DNA of 64,000 nt from Theobroma cacao (Eukaryota; Streptophyta; Magnoliopsida; Malvales; Malvaceae), in NCBI RefSeq assembly GCF_000208745.1, contig NC_030859.1, forward strand, positions 12,630,612 through 12,694,611, read 5' to 3'. Below, in pieces: positions 1 through 13,511 of this stretch. Each line of letters starts with the position of its first letter. Position 1 is the first letter of the stretch. Below the pieces are notes generated by a model. It did no database searches and was not told the DNA's origin. It saw only the letters and a list, made by a program, of their open reading frames with translations. Position numbers and translations under genes: made by a program.

Positions 1-156
1 CTCTATATGCAATTACATGAAACTAACTAATCTTAATTGGGCCACACTAACATTGTAAATTATTTTAAAATAACTTTAAATCTAAGAACTTTAAAAATCA
101 AAAACTTCTTTCAAAACCATAAGCTTTTAAATCGAAAGCTCTGATACCAACCGAAT
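1..156 (-). mobile_element. Leader (PBS-to-gag region) of a family-1 Ty3/gypsy element running off the left edge
   Basis: This stretch matches, almost base for base, the region 52181-52337 between gag and the 5' LTR of the complete element further right. It includes the tRNA-iMet primer-binding site on the minus strand. It therefore belongs to an element whose gag and pol lie left of the window and whose 5' LTR is the LTR that follows at 157. No coding sequence is visible. Confidence 0.8.
138..149 (-). other. Primer-binding site (tRNA-iMet type)
   Basis: The minus strand reads TGGTATCAGAGC, complementary to the 3' end of initiator methionine tRNA, the usual primer of Ty3/gypsy chromoviruses. 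It lies seven bases from the LTR edge, as in the complete element. Confidence 0.85.
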
Positions 157-3010
157 TATCATGACCCGAAACGTCCCTCGGGCCCATGACAACCTCCGCA
201 ATGTCCCGATTGACAGTCATTACCCGGAATACCAACCAAAACCCCGTAAGGCTTACGTATTAGTTTCTTGCCTTTCCTGTGAGCAATCGTTGTTAAACAT
301 TCCATTTTAAACAATTACCAGTTGTTTGCGGCTCAAGTAAATCAAAAGACAAAAATTATTTTTTTTTAAAGATTTATAGACAAATATTACTATTCAAAAT
401 ATTGATTAAAATATAGCATTTTTATATAAAACAATATTTATAGAAACACGTGTAAGTAATCTTTTGTAACGTGGAAGTAAAATAAATTCATACATACAAC
501 AATTTACAAAGTTATAATGTACAATAATAATTACAATGACAAGTGGCCCATAAATACACCAAGTGTTGGTGATAGTAATCTACTGTTTGTGAGATAAAGG
601 GGTCAACTGGAATCTTCGACAAAATCGGGCATCTACAATCTACCACAAGCCTGAAATATTTGGAAAGGAGGTTGGTGAGATTTTGCAATCCCAATGAGTA
701 AACAGACATTATTATAAATATCTAAAAGCGAGTAAAATGGAGGCAAGTTTAAACAACAAATCACAAACCATTTCATAAGGTTTTCAATTTATTTCTTAAA
801 CCATAAAATATTTGTAATTTACCAAAACAGTTGTTAAAGCTTATGACTTTTATTAGAAACAGGGCTCAAGCCAAAAACTAGTCCTCGGGGATACCTTGGT
901 CGAGGCATCTAACCGAGTACGCTAAGGTTGTTAAGATATTTATATGTTAAACACATGTTAGTTTTGAAAACAAGTCGTTCCTTGGCGTTGGCCGAATTAC
1001 ACATTCACGTGGGGCTTCGACATGAAGTGAGCTCTAACACTACCCCGAGAGTTACCCTCCTCGCCTCTACGACTGAAGTAACTATGCAACCGGTTTACCG
1101 TACCCCTCTAATAAGTAGTCCACGAAAACCCGTCACTACAGTGACTAAACCCACCAATTTTAATAAAATTTCGACAGTATAACGTGACTTTTATTTATTT
1201 ATCCAGCTTGCATAGTAAAAGACAGCTTACATAAATTTCCTATGCAATTAGAAAATATAGCCACATATACTCATATATCATAACCCATTTAGAGGAAAAT
1301 ATATTTTTCAAGACAATTGGCAGCCTCCAATTACTCAATTTCATGATCAAAAGTTTCTTATTTCAGATAATCAACACAATATATTTATTTGTCACATTTA
1401 TTTCTAAAACATCAAAAGTCCCATTTTTATCTCATTTTGTTTCATAAAATACATAAAGAGCATTTAAAAATAAACTCAGGATAATTTACAATAATAATAG
1501 GTTTACTCACAGTTTGTACAAATTAAATGCTTTCTAGGTGCCCCGATCACTGTTCGTCGAATACGACTTCCTTGCCTTTACCAAAGGCTCTCCTCCTTGA
1601 CAATTTGCAAAAATTACACAATTCACCACATTGATGCTAAATCACTATATAATTGACTTAAATCCTATACTAATGCATGGTATGAAATGCAATAGCCTAA
1701 AACGGCTTAAACACGGTATTAATCTATTTTTGGCACTTTACCCGATAAATTGCTAACGCGCTCCATTTTAGCTCTAAATTGTCCAATTTTCTCTCCAACA
1801 TTTCTAACCATTAAATATCAGTCAATAACCCCCTAAAATCACCAAAATCAGCTCACTTTCCTCTTTGGAACATTTGATCAAAAATGGGACATTAACTCGG
1901 TTAATTTTTCACTTTGTTTTTCTATCACATGTAACCATTTTTCATCATTTTCTCTTCATTTCTCTTAGAATAAAAATCAGATCATCATCATTGTACCTCA
2001 TTGCAGATTCAGCCAAGGGTGGGTATTGTGAAAATTTAATGCTTTCTTGCCCAATTTAATTTCTAAACACATTTAACTAACTAAAACTATCAATTTAACT
2101 AAAAATCAAAACCTAAAAATTTCAATTTCTCTCCCCTAGAATTTCGTCCAGCCCTTGATATCACTTTTTGATCTCTCTCCTCAAGCATGCTAAATGGAAA
2201 CAAAGGCATAGGAAAGGTAGAAATCAAGCTAAAGTCAAAAAATCTTACCGTTAGAGGCGTAAATGGACGAAAAACGCGACTTCCCCTTTGAATTTTCTAG
2301 TTTTCCTTTGGTTTTTCTCTTTTCTTCCTTTCCTCTCTATTTTCTCTCTTATTTTCTCCTTTTGGCTGACCATCACCTGATGTGGGGTTTAAATGGGCTG
2401 ATTTTCCTTTAAAATAATATTAAATCATAAAAAAGTGCCATGTATCACTTTTTCATTAGCCCGTTTTTTAAATTTTATCCTTTAAACTTCAATTTTTTTC
2501 ACCACTTAAAATACCATAGTTATTCATACCAAAAATAAATAAATCCTATCATTTTGACAAGTTTTGGGTCGTGAAAATTACGATTTTACCTTGAGGCGAC
2601 AAAATTACCATTTTACCCCTATGTTTCGAAAATTGCCGAAATTGAAAATTTTCACTTCCTATCATTAAATTATACTCCAAATAGTTAATCTTGGTCAAAA
2701 ATTTCACTCCATGATCAAACTATTATCTTAGGTGGCAAAATGACGATTTTACCCCTGAACATCAAAATTTTTAATTTTTTCCCAAATGAACCCTCGAACT
2801 CCGAACAATCATTTTTAATCATTTCTGGACTGTAAAATATTAAATTTCATCTTACGATTCCTATTTGAACTAGTTCGAGGTTAAATCAACTCAAGCGTAC
2901 CTTTAGGTACAATACCGGGTTTCGTCTATTCTTAAGGGCTTTCCTAGCGTAATAACATGCTACTCAGTGCATGTATGTCATGACATGTCTTTATAGGGTT
3001 AGGTTTTACA
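157..3010 (-). repeat. Family-1 LTR (2.85 kb), flanked on both sides by element sequence
   Basis: The plus strand begins TATCATGACCC (TG decayed to TA) and ends GGTTTTACA, matching the two LTRs of the complete element at 44269 and 52338. A PBS lies to its left and the 3' end of pol to its right. The same LTR is therefore 5' LTR for the left element and 3' LTR for the right one. The part around 2470-2640 differs from the other family-1 LTRs and looks more like the family-2 LTR. Small ORFs inside (512-709, 928-1182, 1865-2059) have no recognisable product. Confidence 0.85.
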
Positions 3011-6000
3011 ATTCTACTCCTCTGAAAATAAAATTTTGACCTCAAAATTTCACTTACCAGATTTGACAAATAGATGCGGGTATTGGTTCCTTATCTGATG
3101 CTCTACTTCCCATGTCATTTCCTCCATTCGAGCACTTTTCCAAAACACTTTGACCATTGAGATACTCTTATTCCTCAATACTTGATCCTTTCGATCCAAG
3201 ATACTCACAGGTTGCACCTCGAACTTCAAATCGTCATGCAATTTGATCGAAGGTGCTTCGAGGATGTGAGAGGGATTTGGTACATATTTCTTAAGCATGG
3301 AGACATGGAAAACGTTGTGGATCCGATCTAACTCCAGAGGTAGTTCTAACCGATAAGCCACTGGTCCAATTCTCTCAATGATTCGGAATGGTCCAATAGA
3401 CCTCGGATTAAGCTTTCCCCGCTTCGCAAATAGAATCACACATTTCCACGGAGAAACCTTAAGAAAAACTCTATCATCGATCTCAAACTCCAAGTCTTTT
3501 CTCCATTTATTTGCATAGCTCTTCTACTTATCCTGGGTTACCTTTAGCCTCTCTCGTATAACCTTGATCTTGTCATTAGTTAGATCGATCAATTCCACAC
3601 TAACTAATTTTCTTTCACCCACTTCATCCCAACAAAGTGGAGTACGACATTTCCTTCCATATAAAGCTTCGTACGGTGCCATACTAATGCTAGACTGGAA
3701 GTGTTGTTGTAAGCAAATTCCACTAACGGCAAGTGTCTATCCCAACTCCCAAGAAAATCCATGACACAAGCCCTCAACATATCCTCCATAATTTGGATAA
3801 TCCTCTCTGACTGACCATCCGTCTGTGGGTTAAAAGCAGTGCTAAATTTTAATTTGGTTCCGAGAGCTTCTTGAAGTTTTGGCCAGAGTCGAGAAGTGAA
3901 TCGAGGATCTCAATCTAACACTATAGAAACGGGAACTCCATGTAGCCTCACAATCTCATCTATATAGAGTTGAGCCAGCTTCTCAATAGAGTATGTACTA
4001 TGGACAGCTAAAAAGTGAGCGGACTTAGTCAACCGATCTACGATCACCCAGATCGCATCCTTTCCCCTCTGTGTCCGCGGCAATCCCAAAACAAAATCCA
4101 TGGTTACATGCTTCCATTTCCACTCGAGAACAGGTGAAGATTGAAGTTTACCTGCTGGCCTCTGATGTTTCACCTCAACTTGCTAACATACGAGACACTT
4201 TGCTACGAATTCTACTACGTCTCGCTTCATTCCTAGCCACCTATAATTCTCCCTGATAGTCCTATACATCTTGGAGCTTCCGGGATGTAACGCATAGGCA
4301 GATGAATGGGCTTCTTCCATGATCGCTTGTCTCAACTGGTTTCCCTCAGGAACACAAACTCGGTCTCTAAACATGAAGACGTTATCCTCTTTGAATCTGA
4401 ACTCACTGACTCCCCCATCAGTCAATTTTTGAATTTCTTTTCTTAACTCATCATCAGACCTCTGAATGTCCTTAATCTGATTAAGTAACGAAGGTCGCAC
4501 AATGAAGCTTGCCAATAAAGATCCATCCTCACCATTTCTCAACTGGACCCCAAGAGATTTCAACTCTAATAATGCTGGAAAATAACAACTCTCAAGTGCG
4601 GCTAAAAACGATGAAGACTTACGACTTAATGCATCAGCTACGACGTTCGCCTTTCCTGGATGATAGTCTATCACCAAGTCATAATCTTTTATCAACTCCA
4701 ACCATCGCCTTTGCCTCAAATTAAGCTCCTTCTGAGTGAGCAAATATTTTAAACTCTTGTGATCCGTAAATATCCAATAATGCTCACCATACAAGTAATG
4801 CCTCTAGATTTTTAAAGCAAACACCACTGCTGCTAACTCTAAATCATGGGTAGGGTAATTTGCTTCATGCCTCTTTAGCTGTCTAGAAGCATAAGCCATA
4901 ACTTTTTCATCCTGCATCAGTACGCACCCCAACCCCAACTTTGAGTCATCACTATATACTACAAATCCCTTACCACTCACAAGAAGTGTCAATACTAGAG
5001 TAGATGTTAATCGGTTCTTCAGCTCCTCAAATCGACTTTCACACACATCGTCCCACTTAAACTTAACTCCCTTACGAGTTAGACGGGTCAAAGGAGCTGC
5101 TATTAAGGAAAACCCCTAAACAAACCTCCGATAATAACTGGCTAATTCGAGGAAACTATGAATCTCCGTCACTGTCTTAGGTTGCTCCCATTGTAAAATT
5201 GCCTCTATCTTCTTGGGATCAACATATATTCTAGCTCCCGATACTACGTGTCCCAAGAATACCACTTCTTGTAACCAAAACTCACACTTCGAAAACTTTG
5301 CATACAATTGTCTTTCCCGCAAAGTCTGTAATACTATACGCAAGTGGGTAGCATGCTCATCATTATCTCTCGAGTAAACCAGGATGTCATCAATGAATAC
5401 AATAACAAACTTGTCCAAGTAAGGGTGGAATACCCTGTTCATGAGATCCATAAAAACTATCGGTGCGTTAGTTAACCCGAAAGGCATGACCAAGAACTCA
5501 TAATGACCGTACCGAGTCCTGAACGCTGTCTTAGGTACATCCTGTTCTTTAATCCTCAACTGATGATTCCTAGACCTCATATCAACTTTAGAAAACATTG
5601 TAGCTCCCTATAATTGATCGAAAAGATCATTAATCCTCGGCAATGGATACTTGTTCTTAATGGTCATTTTGTTAAGCTGTCGGTAATCTATACATAACCG
5701 AAGTGTACTGTCTTTCTTTTTCACAAATAAAATCGGTGCTCCCTACGGAGATGTATTAGGGCTTATAAAACCCTTATCCACTAACTCTTTCAATTGTACT
5801 TTCAACTCCTTCAACTCTACCGGAGCAATTCTATATGGAGGAATAGAGATAGGGGCAATACTCGAAAATAAGTCAATGGTGAATTCGAACTCACGATCAG
5901 GAGGAAGTCCCGGTAATTCATTAGGAAGTACATTAGGGAACTCACTAACTACGAGGACATTCTCTAATTTAGGTTCCTCCCTCGATATATCAATCACGTG

Positions 6001-6625
6001 AGCCAAGTATGCTGGATATCCTATTTGCACCAATTTCAAATCTTTGAGGGTTGAGATTACACAAAACGGTAATACTCGACGCTCCCCCGTAAATACAACT
6101 TTTGCTCCCTCTGAACTCTGGAGAATCACTTCTTTCTTAAAATAATCCACCTTTGCTCGATGAGTGGATAACCAATCCATACCCAAGATCAAATCAAAGT
6201 CCTGAATCTCCAAAGGGATTAAATCACCCATAAATTCTTTTTCCCCAACTTTAAGACCACAGTCTCTATAATATGTATTTCTTACTAACCGCTCACCTAG
6301 AGGAGTATGCACTACAATCTCTTCTTCTAATGGTGACAGGTTCCTATCTGAGAATGATGCAAATGATATGCTCACATATGATCTATCGGAGCCCGAATCT
6401 ATCAAAACATGTGCATCTCTATCAAACACAATCATAATACCTGTCACTGTGCTAGGTCGAACCCGGGCTTCATCCTCAGTCACTGCAAAAACCCTGGTCA
6501 AAATTTAGGGCTGCGGTTTGGAAAATGACGGCTCTAGGGTATTACTCCCTATGCTTGACAGTATCACTGGGCCTTATCTAAACTGTGATCCCAAAGTATC
6601 TTTTCACGGTATACTAGGACGAGTC
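3011..6625 (-). pseudogene. Broken gag-pol of a family-1 Tekay-like Ty3/gypsy element (protease, RT, RNase H, integrase, chromodomain-like tail)
   Basis: Read on the minus strand the domains run: end of gag and protease (about 6600-5900, DSG active site near 6400), reverse transcriptase (about 5740-5100, intact FIDDILVYS motif near 5390), RNase H (5091-4650), integrase zinc finger (about 4400-4180), integrase core (4173-3600), then a C-terminal segment ending in PHLFVKSGK with a stop at 3050. That tail resembles the modified chromodomain of Tekay/Del chromoviruses. The frame is cut by several stops, one in the integrase core at about 3907 just before DPRF, so no full polyprotein can be made. 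Near 6626 the sequence leaves family 1 within the gag C-terminus and enters the integrase of another element. Gag upstream is therefore missing. Confidence 0.9.
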
Positions 6626-9029
6626 GAAATCTGGTTCCGCCTTGATTTGTTGGCATGTGAGACATTTCGTCACAAACTTGGCTATGTCTCGTTTCATACC
6701 CGGCCACTAGGAACTTTCCTTGATAGTCTTGTAGATTTTGGTGCTTTTGGGATGTAAAGCATAGGTGGAAGAATGAGCTTCCTCCAAAATAACCCATCTC
6801 AGCTGATCATCCTTAGGGACATAAACTCGGTCTCCAAGCATCAAGATACCATCATCACCGAGTCTGAACTCATTAATTTGTCCATCTCGCAACTTTTGAA
6901 CTTCCCATTTCAACTCATCATCAGACTTCTGCAATTCCCTGATTTGATTCAACAGTGAGGGTCTCACAACAAAACTAGCAAGTAGGGTTCCATCCTCGCC
7001 ATTACTCAACTAGATCCCTAGAGATTTCATCTCAAGTAGCATCAGAAGATAAGAATTCTGAAGTGATGCTAATGAAGATGAGGATTTACCACTTAAGGCA
7101 TCTGCTACAACATTTGCCTTCCCCGAACGATAATCAATCACTAAGTCATAATCCTTAATCAACTCTAATCATCGTCTCTGTCTCAGGTTGAGTTCTTTTT
7201 AGGTGAGCAAATATTTCAGGCTTTGTGGTCGGTAAACATCCAACAACGCTCACCGTATAAGTAATGCCTTCAAATCTTCAATGCAAAGACTACTACTGCC
7301 AACTCCAAATCGTGGCTAGGGTAATTCGTTTCAACTTCTTCAACTGCCGAGAAGCATAACCTACTACTTTCTCATCCTACATTAACACGCACTCTAATCC
7401 CAATTTAGAGGCATCACTATACAGCATAAATTCTTTCCCACTAACAGGAAGTGTCAAGACGGGAGCGGAGGTCAATCGATTCTTCAGCTCCTGAAACCGA
7501 CTCTCGCAGACATCATCCCATTCAAACTTGACTCCTTTACGAGTCAGACGAGTCAGAGGAGCAACTACTAATGAGAACCCCTGAACAAAACTTCTTTAGT
7601 AACCGGCTAAATCGAGGAAACTCTAAATCTCTGTCACTATTTTCGGTTGCTCCCACTATAAGATTGCCTCAATCTTCTTGGGATCGAGATAAATTCTAGC
7701 TCCAGACACAATATGTCCCAAGAAAACTACTTCCCTCAACCAGAACTCATATTTGGAGAACTTGGCATAAAGTTGTCCCTTGCACAAAGTTTGCAGCACA
7801 ATGCGCAAATGGATAGCATGTTCATCATTATCCTTCGAATACACTAGGATGTCACTTATGAACACTATCATGAACTTATCCAAGTACGAGTGGAACACCC
7901 TATTTATAAGATCCATAAAAGCTGTTGGGGCATTAGTTAGACCAAAAGGCATAACCAAAAACTCGTAATGCCCATAACGAGTCCTAAAAGCAGTCTTGGG
8001 CACGTTCTGCTCCTTTATTTTCAACTGATGATACCCAGACCTCAGATCAATCTTAAAAAATACCGTAGCACCCTGTAACTAATCAAAAAGATCATTAATC
8101 CGTGGTAGAGGATATTTATTCTTGATGGTCACTCGATTGAGCTGACGATAATCAATACATAACCGAAGAGTGTTATCCTTCTTCTTTACAAACAGGACTG
8201 GTGTACTCCAGGGAGAAGTACTAAGGCGAATAAAACCCTTATCTATCAAGTCTTACAATTGGACTTTCAGCTCCTTTAACTCTGCCACAGCCATCAGATA
8301 CGGAGGAATGGAAATAGGTGCGGTACCTGAAAGTAGATAAATATAGAACTCAAGCTCTCGATTAGGAGGTAGTCTCGGTAATTCATCTAGAAACACATCA
8401 AAGAACTCATTTACTATTGGGACACCCTCCAACTTAGGTTCCCCCTTTAAGGTATCAATCACATATGCTAGATAAGCTAGATACCCTTTCTGCACTAGTT
8501 TCAAAGCTTTGATAGCCGAGATTACACAAGATGGTAATACTCGACGTTCCCCTACAAATACAACTTCTACTCCTTCAGAATTCTGAAGTACAACTTCCTT
8601 CCTAAAATAATCCACATTCGCCCGATGTGTAGTCAATCAATCCATACCCAATATCAAATCAAAATCTCAAATTTCTAGGGGAATTAAGTCAGCCTTGAAT
8701 TCTTCCTCACCAACCCTTATTCCACAATCTCTATAACAGGTGTTTCTAACCAACTACTCTCCTAAAGGGGTATGAACTACAATTTTCTCCTCTAAAGGTG
8801 ACAAGTTTTTATTAGAAAAGGATGCAAATATCGTGCTCACATAAGATCTATTCGAACCAGAATCAATTAAGGCATAAGCATCTTTATTAAATACAAACAT
8901 GGTACCTGTCACTACACTGGGCTGAACTCGTGCCTCTTCCTCTGTCACAGCAAAAACTCTCGTCAGGGTATGAGTCTGTGGTTTAGAGGGTGGATGCGCC
9001 GGGGTATTACTCCCCACACTGAACCGCAT
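6626..9029 (-). pseudogene. Broken pol of a family-2 Ty3/gypsy element, truncated in integrase
   Basis: On the minus strand this reads protease (9029-8640, LIDSGS near 8862), linker to RT (8636-8253), reverse transcriptase (about 8230-7500, motif FISDILVYS near 7850 where FIDDILVYS is expected), RNase H (about 7480-7100) and the integrase zinc-finger region (7009-6631, with CLTCQQIK). The integrase stops there: its catalytic core, C-terminus and the 3' LTR are absent, replaced by family-1 sequence. Several in-frame stops and frameshifts break the coding sequence. The RT change of the first catalytic Asp to Ser alone would be expected to abolish activity. The sequence is clearly related to family 1 but diverged, so I treat it as a separate family of the same Tekay/Del-like group. 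Confidence 0.88.
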
Positions 9030-10315
9030 CGCTACACCCTGTCTCAGTTGTGACCCATAAGAATCTCTTCTCTAAATATCTATGCAAGCTTGGGGAAATG
9101 AAGCAATTGTAGTAGCTCGTCCTAATTGCGGGCAAGCACTCCTCATTTGGCCTTGCTGACCACACTGAAAACACCGCACGGGCTCCCTACACAGCTCAGC
9201 ATGTGATCTCCCACAGTTCTAGCATTTGTCAGAACCCCCAAAACTCTTTCCAGGAGCACTCGTCATTGATCAACTGAATCCAGAATACTTCTGCTACGGT
9301 TGTTGAGATGAGGGTCGGTTAGATGCTACTGAAGTAGTGATAACACTCCCTGAAATAGAAGAATCCTTTCCTTTTTTCGATGGCTGACTGAAAGATGTAT
9401 TTGGATTCTTTCTCTTAGCAAACTCGGCCTGAATTGTCCTGTTCTCAATCACAAGTTTCTCAACCTGCAGAGCCATCAACACAACCTCCTTATATGGCTC
9501 CCTACCCATCACTACCATACGGTCTCTGATTTCATTTCGAAACCCTTCCTCAAAGTAATTAGCCTGATCCCTCTTAGTCTTCACCAGATCGGGCACATAA
9601 GACATTAGCTCGTTAAAACAAGCCTCATACTCCTCTATTGTTAAACTCCCCTATTTTAGACTCAAGAATTCCCTCTTCTTTTCCTTTTGATGAAAATAAG
9701 TATAATACTGGCCGTCGAACTCTCGCAGAAAATTCGACCAGGTCAGAGGAATGGTAGAACATATTTCACTAAGTTCCACCAAGTACGGGCTTTCTTCTCA
9801 AGCAGTCTAGTGGCTACCATCAATTTCATATCATCATCTAGTCTCATATCAATAAGTGTCTCAAAAACCTGAATGATCTAGTCCTTAGTTGCGGTTGCGT
9901 CCAAATCACCCTTAAAAGAAATGCAGTCGAGTTGTCTAGCCTCCTTAAGTTTCTTAGAAATGGAAACATCAGGTACCTGTGGTGGAACAGGAGATGGTGG
10001 TGGTGGCACTAAAGGTGCGGTTGGAGGAACGGCAAGAGAAGCTTGACTAGCTTGAGCCTAGCTAGTAATAATAGTGAGGAAAACTGTCAATGCCTGAACT
10101 GCCTAAGGAGACATGGCAGGAATACCAAGAATATCAGTAGGTGGTGGAGGAGGTGGAGGATATGGAAGAGTCTCAATCTGTTCAGTAGCAGGTGCTGCCC
10201 AAAAAGTAGACACAGTCGATTCCCCCTCTATAGGATCTAGTTGACGATGCCGAGAACGGCCTCTTTCCCTCTCGACTGATCTAGCGAGAGGCAAAAGTCC
10301 ATATCGAGGAGGCAT
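9030..10315 (-). pseudogene. Broken gag of the family-2 element
   Basis: The frame opens on the minus strand at 10315 with MPPRYG, the same type of start as family-1 gag at 52138. A Pro-rich N-terminus (10315-10103) is followed by the gag core (about 9990-9600), a segment with YFEEGFRNEIRDRM (9605-9294) and a zinc knuckle near 9150-9200. The knuckle reads CFQCGQQGQMRSAC, so the His of the CCHC motif has become Gln. Stops interrupt the frame in several places. Gag would form the particle and bind the RNA; this copy cannot. Confidence 0.85.
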
Positions 10316-10450
10316 AATGATCTATAAGAAGAAACAAAACAAGTTTAAACAACTCCAAGTCCTATATCCAAATGCATGCATTCAACTTAATCTAACTTAA
10401 CTTAGGGTCACACTTACACTGTAGTTTTTAAAATAACTTTAAAATCAATG

Positions 10451-10462
10451 GCTCTGATACCA
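10451..10462 (-). other. Primer-binding site of the family-2 element
   Basis: The minus strand reads TGGTATCAGAGC, an exact match to the iMet-type primer site. It lies seven bases from the LTR that begins at 10470. Confidence 0.9.
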
Positions 10463-10469
10463 ATTGAAT

Positions 10470-13400
10470 TGTCATGACCCGGTACTCTCTTTAAGCCCGT
10501 GACAACCACCGCGATATCGCGATATCCCAATAGACATACCTTACCCGAAATGTCAACCGAAACCTCGCAAGGCTTTAGCATCATTTCTCTGCCTCCCTTG
10601 TGAGCAACAATTACTAAAAGAATATAATATATAAATGAAAAGTATACATTTCATATCTACAAATAAATTTAGGTATCTAAATTATCCATTTAAAGTGAAA
10701 TTATAACTAATCAAACTAAATAAAAATATTGAATAAAATATTTCATTTTCATATAAAACAATATTTATAAAATTCTACGTAAACAGTAATAACAACACAC
10801 TGCGCCAAGGTATACAAAAATATTTTACAATGACATATGAGCCCCAAAATAACAAAAATAAACACAACTGTAAACCTACGATTTCTAAGGGTGAGAATCC
10901 AAAAGCAAACCCTCAACAAAATCGACAGTCTACAAACTGCCCTGAGCTTGAAATGGGTGAAAGAAGGGTGGTGAGTTTTTATAAACCCAATGAGTAAGCA
11001 AAGATCATCTATAACATCTAAAGTCGAGTAAATTGAGACAATTAAAACATCTTATTATAATATGATTCATAACATTAAAACTCATTTCAACCCATATAAA
11101 ACAGTTACATTTCATAAAAAAAATCAACAAGGCTTATGACTCTTTTAAAAACTTGGCTCATGCCAAAACTTGTACTTGGTGACAACTTGCACAGGGCATC
11201 GAACCGAGTCCGTCAAGGCTGTTAAAATAACATATACACATAAAACATGTTTTTACGTTTAACAACACAACCGTTCCTTAGCGTTGGCTGACTTTGACCC
11301 TCACGTGGTGGTTCAGCATGAAGTGAACTCTAAACTACCTTAGGAGATACCCTCCGCGCCTCTCATATTAAGGTAAAATATGACAAGGTTTACCGTGCCC
11401 CTCTGATAGGCCGGTCCACGAAAACCCGTCCACTACAGTAAGCTAATCAATTACCCCACCAAATTAATAAAATTTTGACAGTATGACATGGCTAATATGA
11501 TATTACCCAACCTGTCAAGGTAAACAAAACACTTCATATATTCCACACAAACACAAATCCAGCCATTCATGCCATCACATTGTCATAAGCCATCAATTTA
11601 AACCATATGTCAATTATAAATCCCGTTATGCCGATACATTTATTACAAAGCAGGGTCGGCATAACTAACAATAGTCAAAACATATATATATATATAACAC
11701 AAGTATATAGTCTCCACTTACTCAATTTCTAAAACCAGGATTCAATTTCAAACCAAATTATGAATCTCATTTCATTTAACCAACACTTCAGTTATAAAAC
11801 ATAATAGTTTACAATTTAAGTTCATTTTTCTTTAAAATCATAAAAATGAGTATAAACTACTTTAGATAGTTAAGATGATAGTCTGGTTACTCACAATAAT
11901 GGGAGTACTCCTACGCCTGATCCTCAAATATGATATCCTTGCCCTTACTAGAGGGCTCACCACCTATACCTAATACATAACAAGTAATTCAATACATTTG
12001 TACCAAACTGTTATAAAACTATTCCAGGCTCTATATGAATGCATGAAATTGAATGAGGAATGTTCGAATAATCACTTAAAGATGGTGTTCTACGTAGGTT
12101 CAATTGTTATTGGACTGAAATGGTATTCGACCTAACTTACACTATACACTGTTTAATTAGCCAAAACATCCGATTCAACTCCAAATAGATTCATTGCATT
12201 TTTGGTACTTCAAATACACCCAAAGTACCTCAATAAACTTGATTGTGACTTAAATGATCACATCCGAAACTCATTCCGATTCTGAACTAATGTACTAATC
12301 AATGTCAACATAGTCCAATAAGTTCATATATATCATTAGAAATCAAATCCAAGTCCATTTACCATGATTTTCTCGTTGTCAGTCAAGTCGTTTACTAAAA
12401 GAACTATATTTTTCGATAACCATTGTCGATATCCAACACCATAAATCATCAAATACGAGCTACATAATATGAAATATAACAAAATTCATCATCAATATAT
12501 CCCCTATTAAATTCGGCCAATGAGGGTTTAGTGAAGGATATGTGGTTTTCTTGCTTATTTTTCATACCGAATATCACAAAACCACTAAAAACACCTAGAT
12601 AGCATGAAATCTAACAAAAACCATCATCAAAACTTCCTCCCCTTGATTCGGCCAACATGACTTCCTTCATGAAAGTTTGGGTTTCAACCATAGAAATGAA
12701 AAAGAAAGCATGGGAGAGGTGAATCTTAAGCTAAAATAGCAAAATCTTTCCTCAGATCGTTTCATTTTTCTATAATCGATGAATTTTTCTTGAATTTTCT
12801 TCCTCAAGGGTTGTTTCTATTCTTTCCCCCCATTTCTTTGGCTTGCATGACAATGAAAGAAGAATTGAGAGAGGTTTATGCTGGTTTATAAAGAAAATTA
12901 TAAAAGAATTCAAGCTTGACACGTGTCAACGTGTGAATGGTTCATGGTTAAAACTTAACTATTAAACATTTTCTTACCACCACTTATAATACCTTAATTA
13001 TCCAAAGTATAAAAATGATAATAGGTGAAATTCATGGGCTTGACAAGTGTCACGGTGGTGGAAAATTTTAAAAATTCCAATTACATCCTCATGGACACGT
13101 GGAATGACTAGTTTGCCCTTATGCTCGAAAAATGTCGAAATTGAAATTTTTCACTTCTCAAATTCAAATTATGCTCCAATTAGTCAAACTTGGTCAAAAA
13201 CTCATCCAACATTCCAATTTTTGCCCTTGAGTGGCAAAATGACCATTTTGCCCTTACGTTATAAAAATTCCCAATTGAATTCTAAATTAATCCTTGAACT
13301 CCGAATCATCATTTTAAGGCATTCTAAGGTTCAATAACTCTCAAATACATTCTAAAATCTCTATTTGGACTAGTTCGAGATTTTAATCGACTTAATTATA

Positions 13401-13511
13401 CCACTAGGTACGATATCAACTTTTAACGATTTTTCGAAGCATCCAAGTATGCAAACATGCTATCAAGTACATGAATAACATGGCAAGTATATAATAGAGT
13501 TGGGCTTAACA
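10470..13511 (-). repeat. Family-2 5' LTR (3.04 kb)
   Basis: The plus strand starts TGTCATGACCC beside the PBS and ends GGGCTTAACA at 13511, so the LTR is complete with TG...CA ends. Its reverse complement matches the plus-strand LTR at 59192-61975. Beyond 13511 the sequence becomes copia reverse transcriptase, showing that this element inserted into the copia element. The matching left target duplication is lost because the left half of the element is gone. The ORF at 13047-13337 looks like chance. Confidence 0.88.

Noticed and set aside
138..149. tRNA-like match TGGTATCAGAGC at several places
   Set aside because: These are retrotransposon primer-binding sites, not tRNA genes; no cloverleaf surrounds them.
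928..1182. 84-codon ORF in the LTR with a similar block in other LTRs
   Set aside because: The block is conserved as DNA in five LTRs, but the reading frame is broken in the others, so a protein is not supported.
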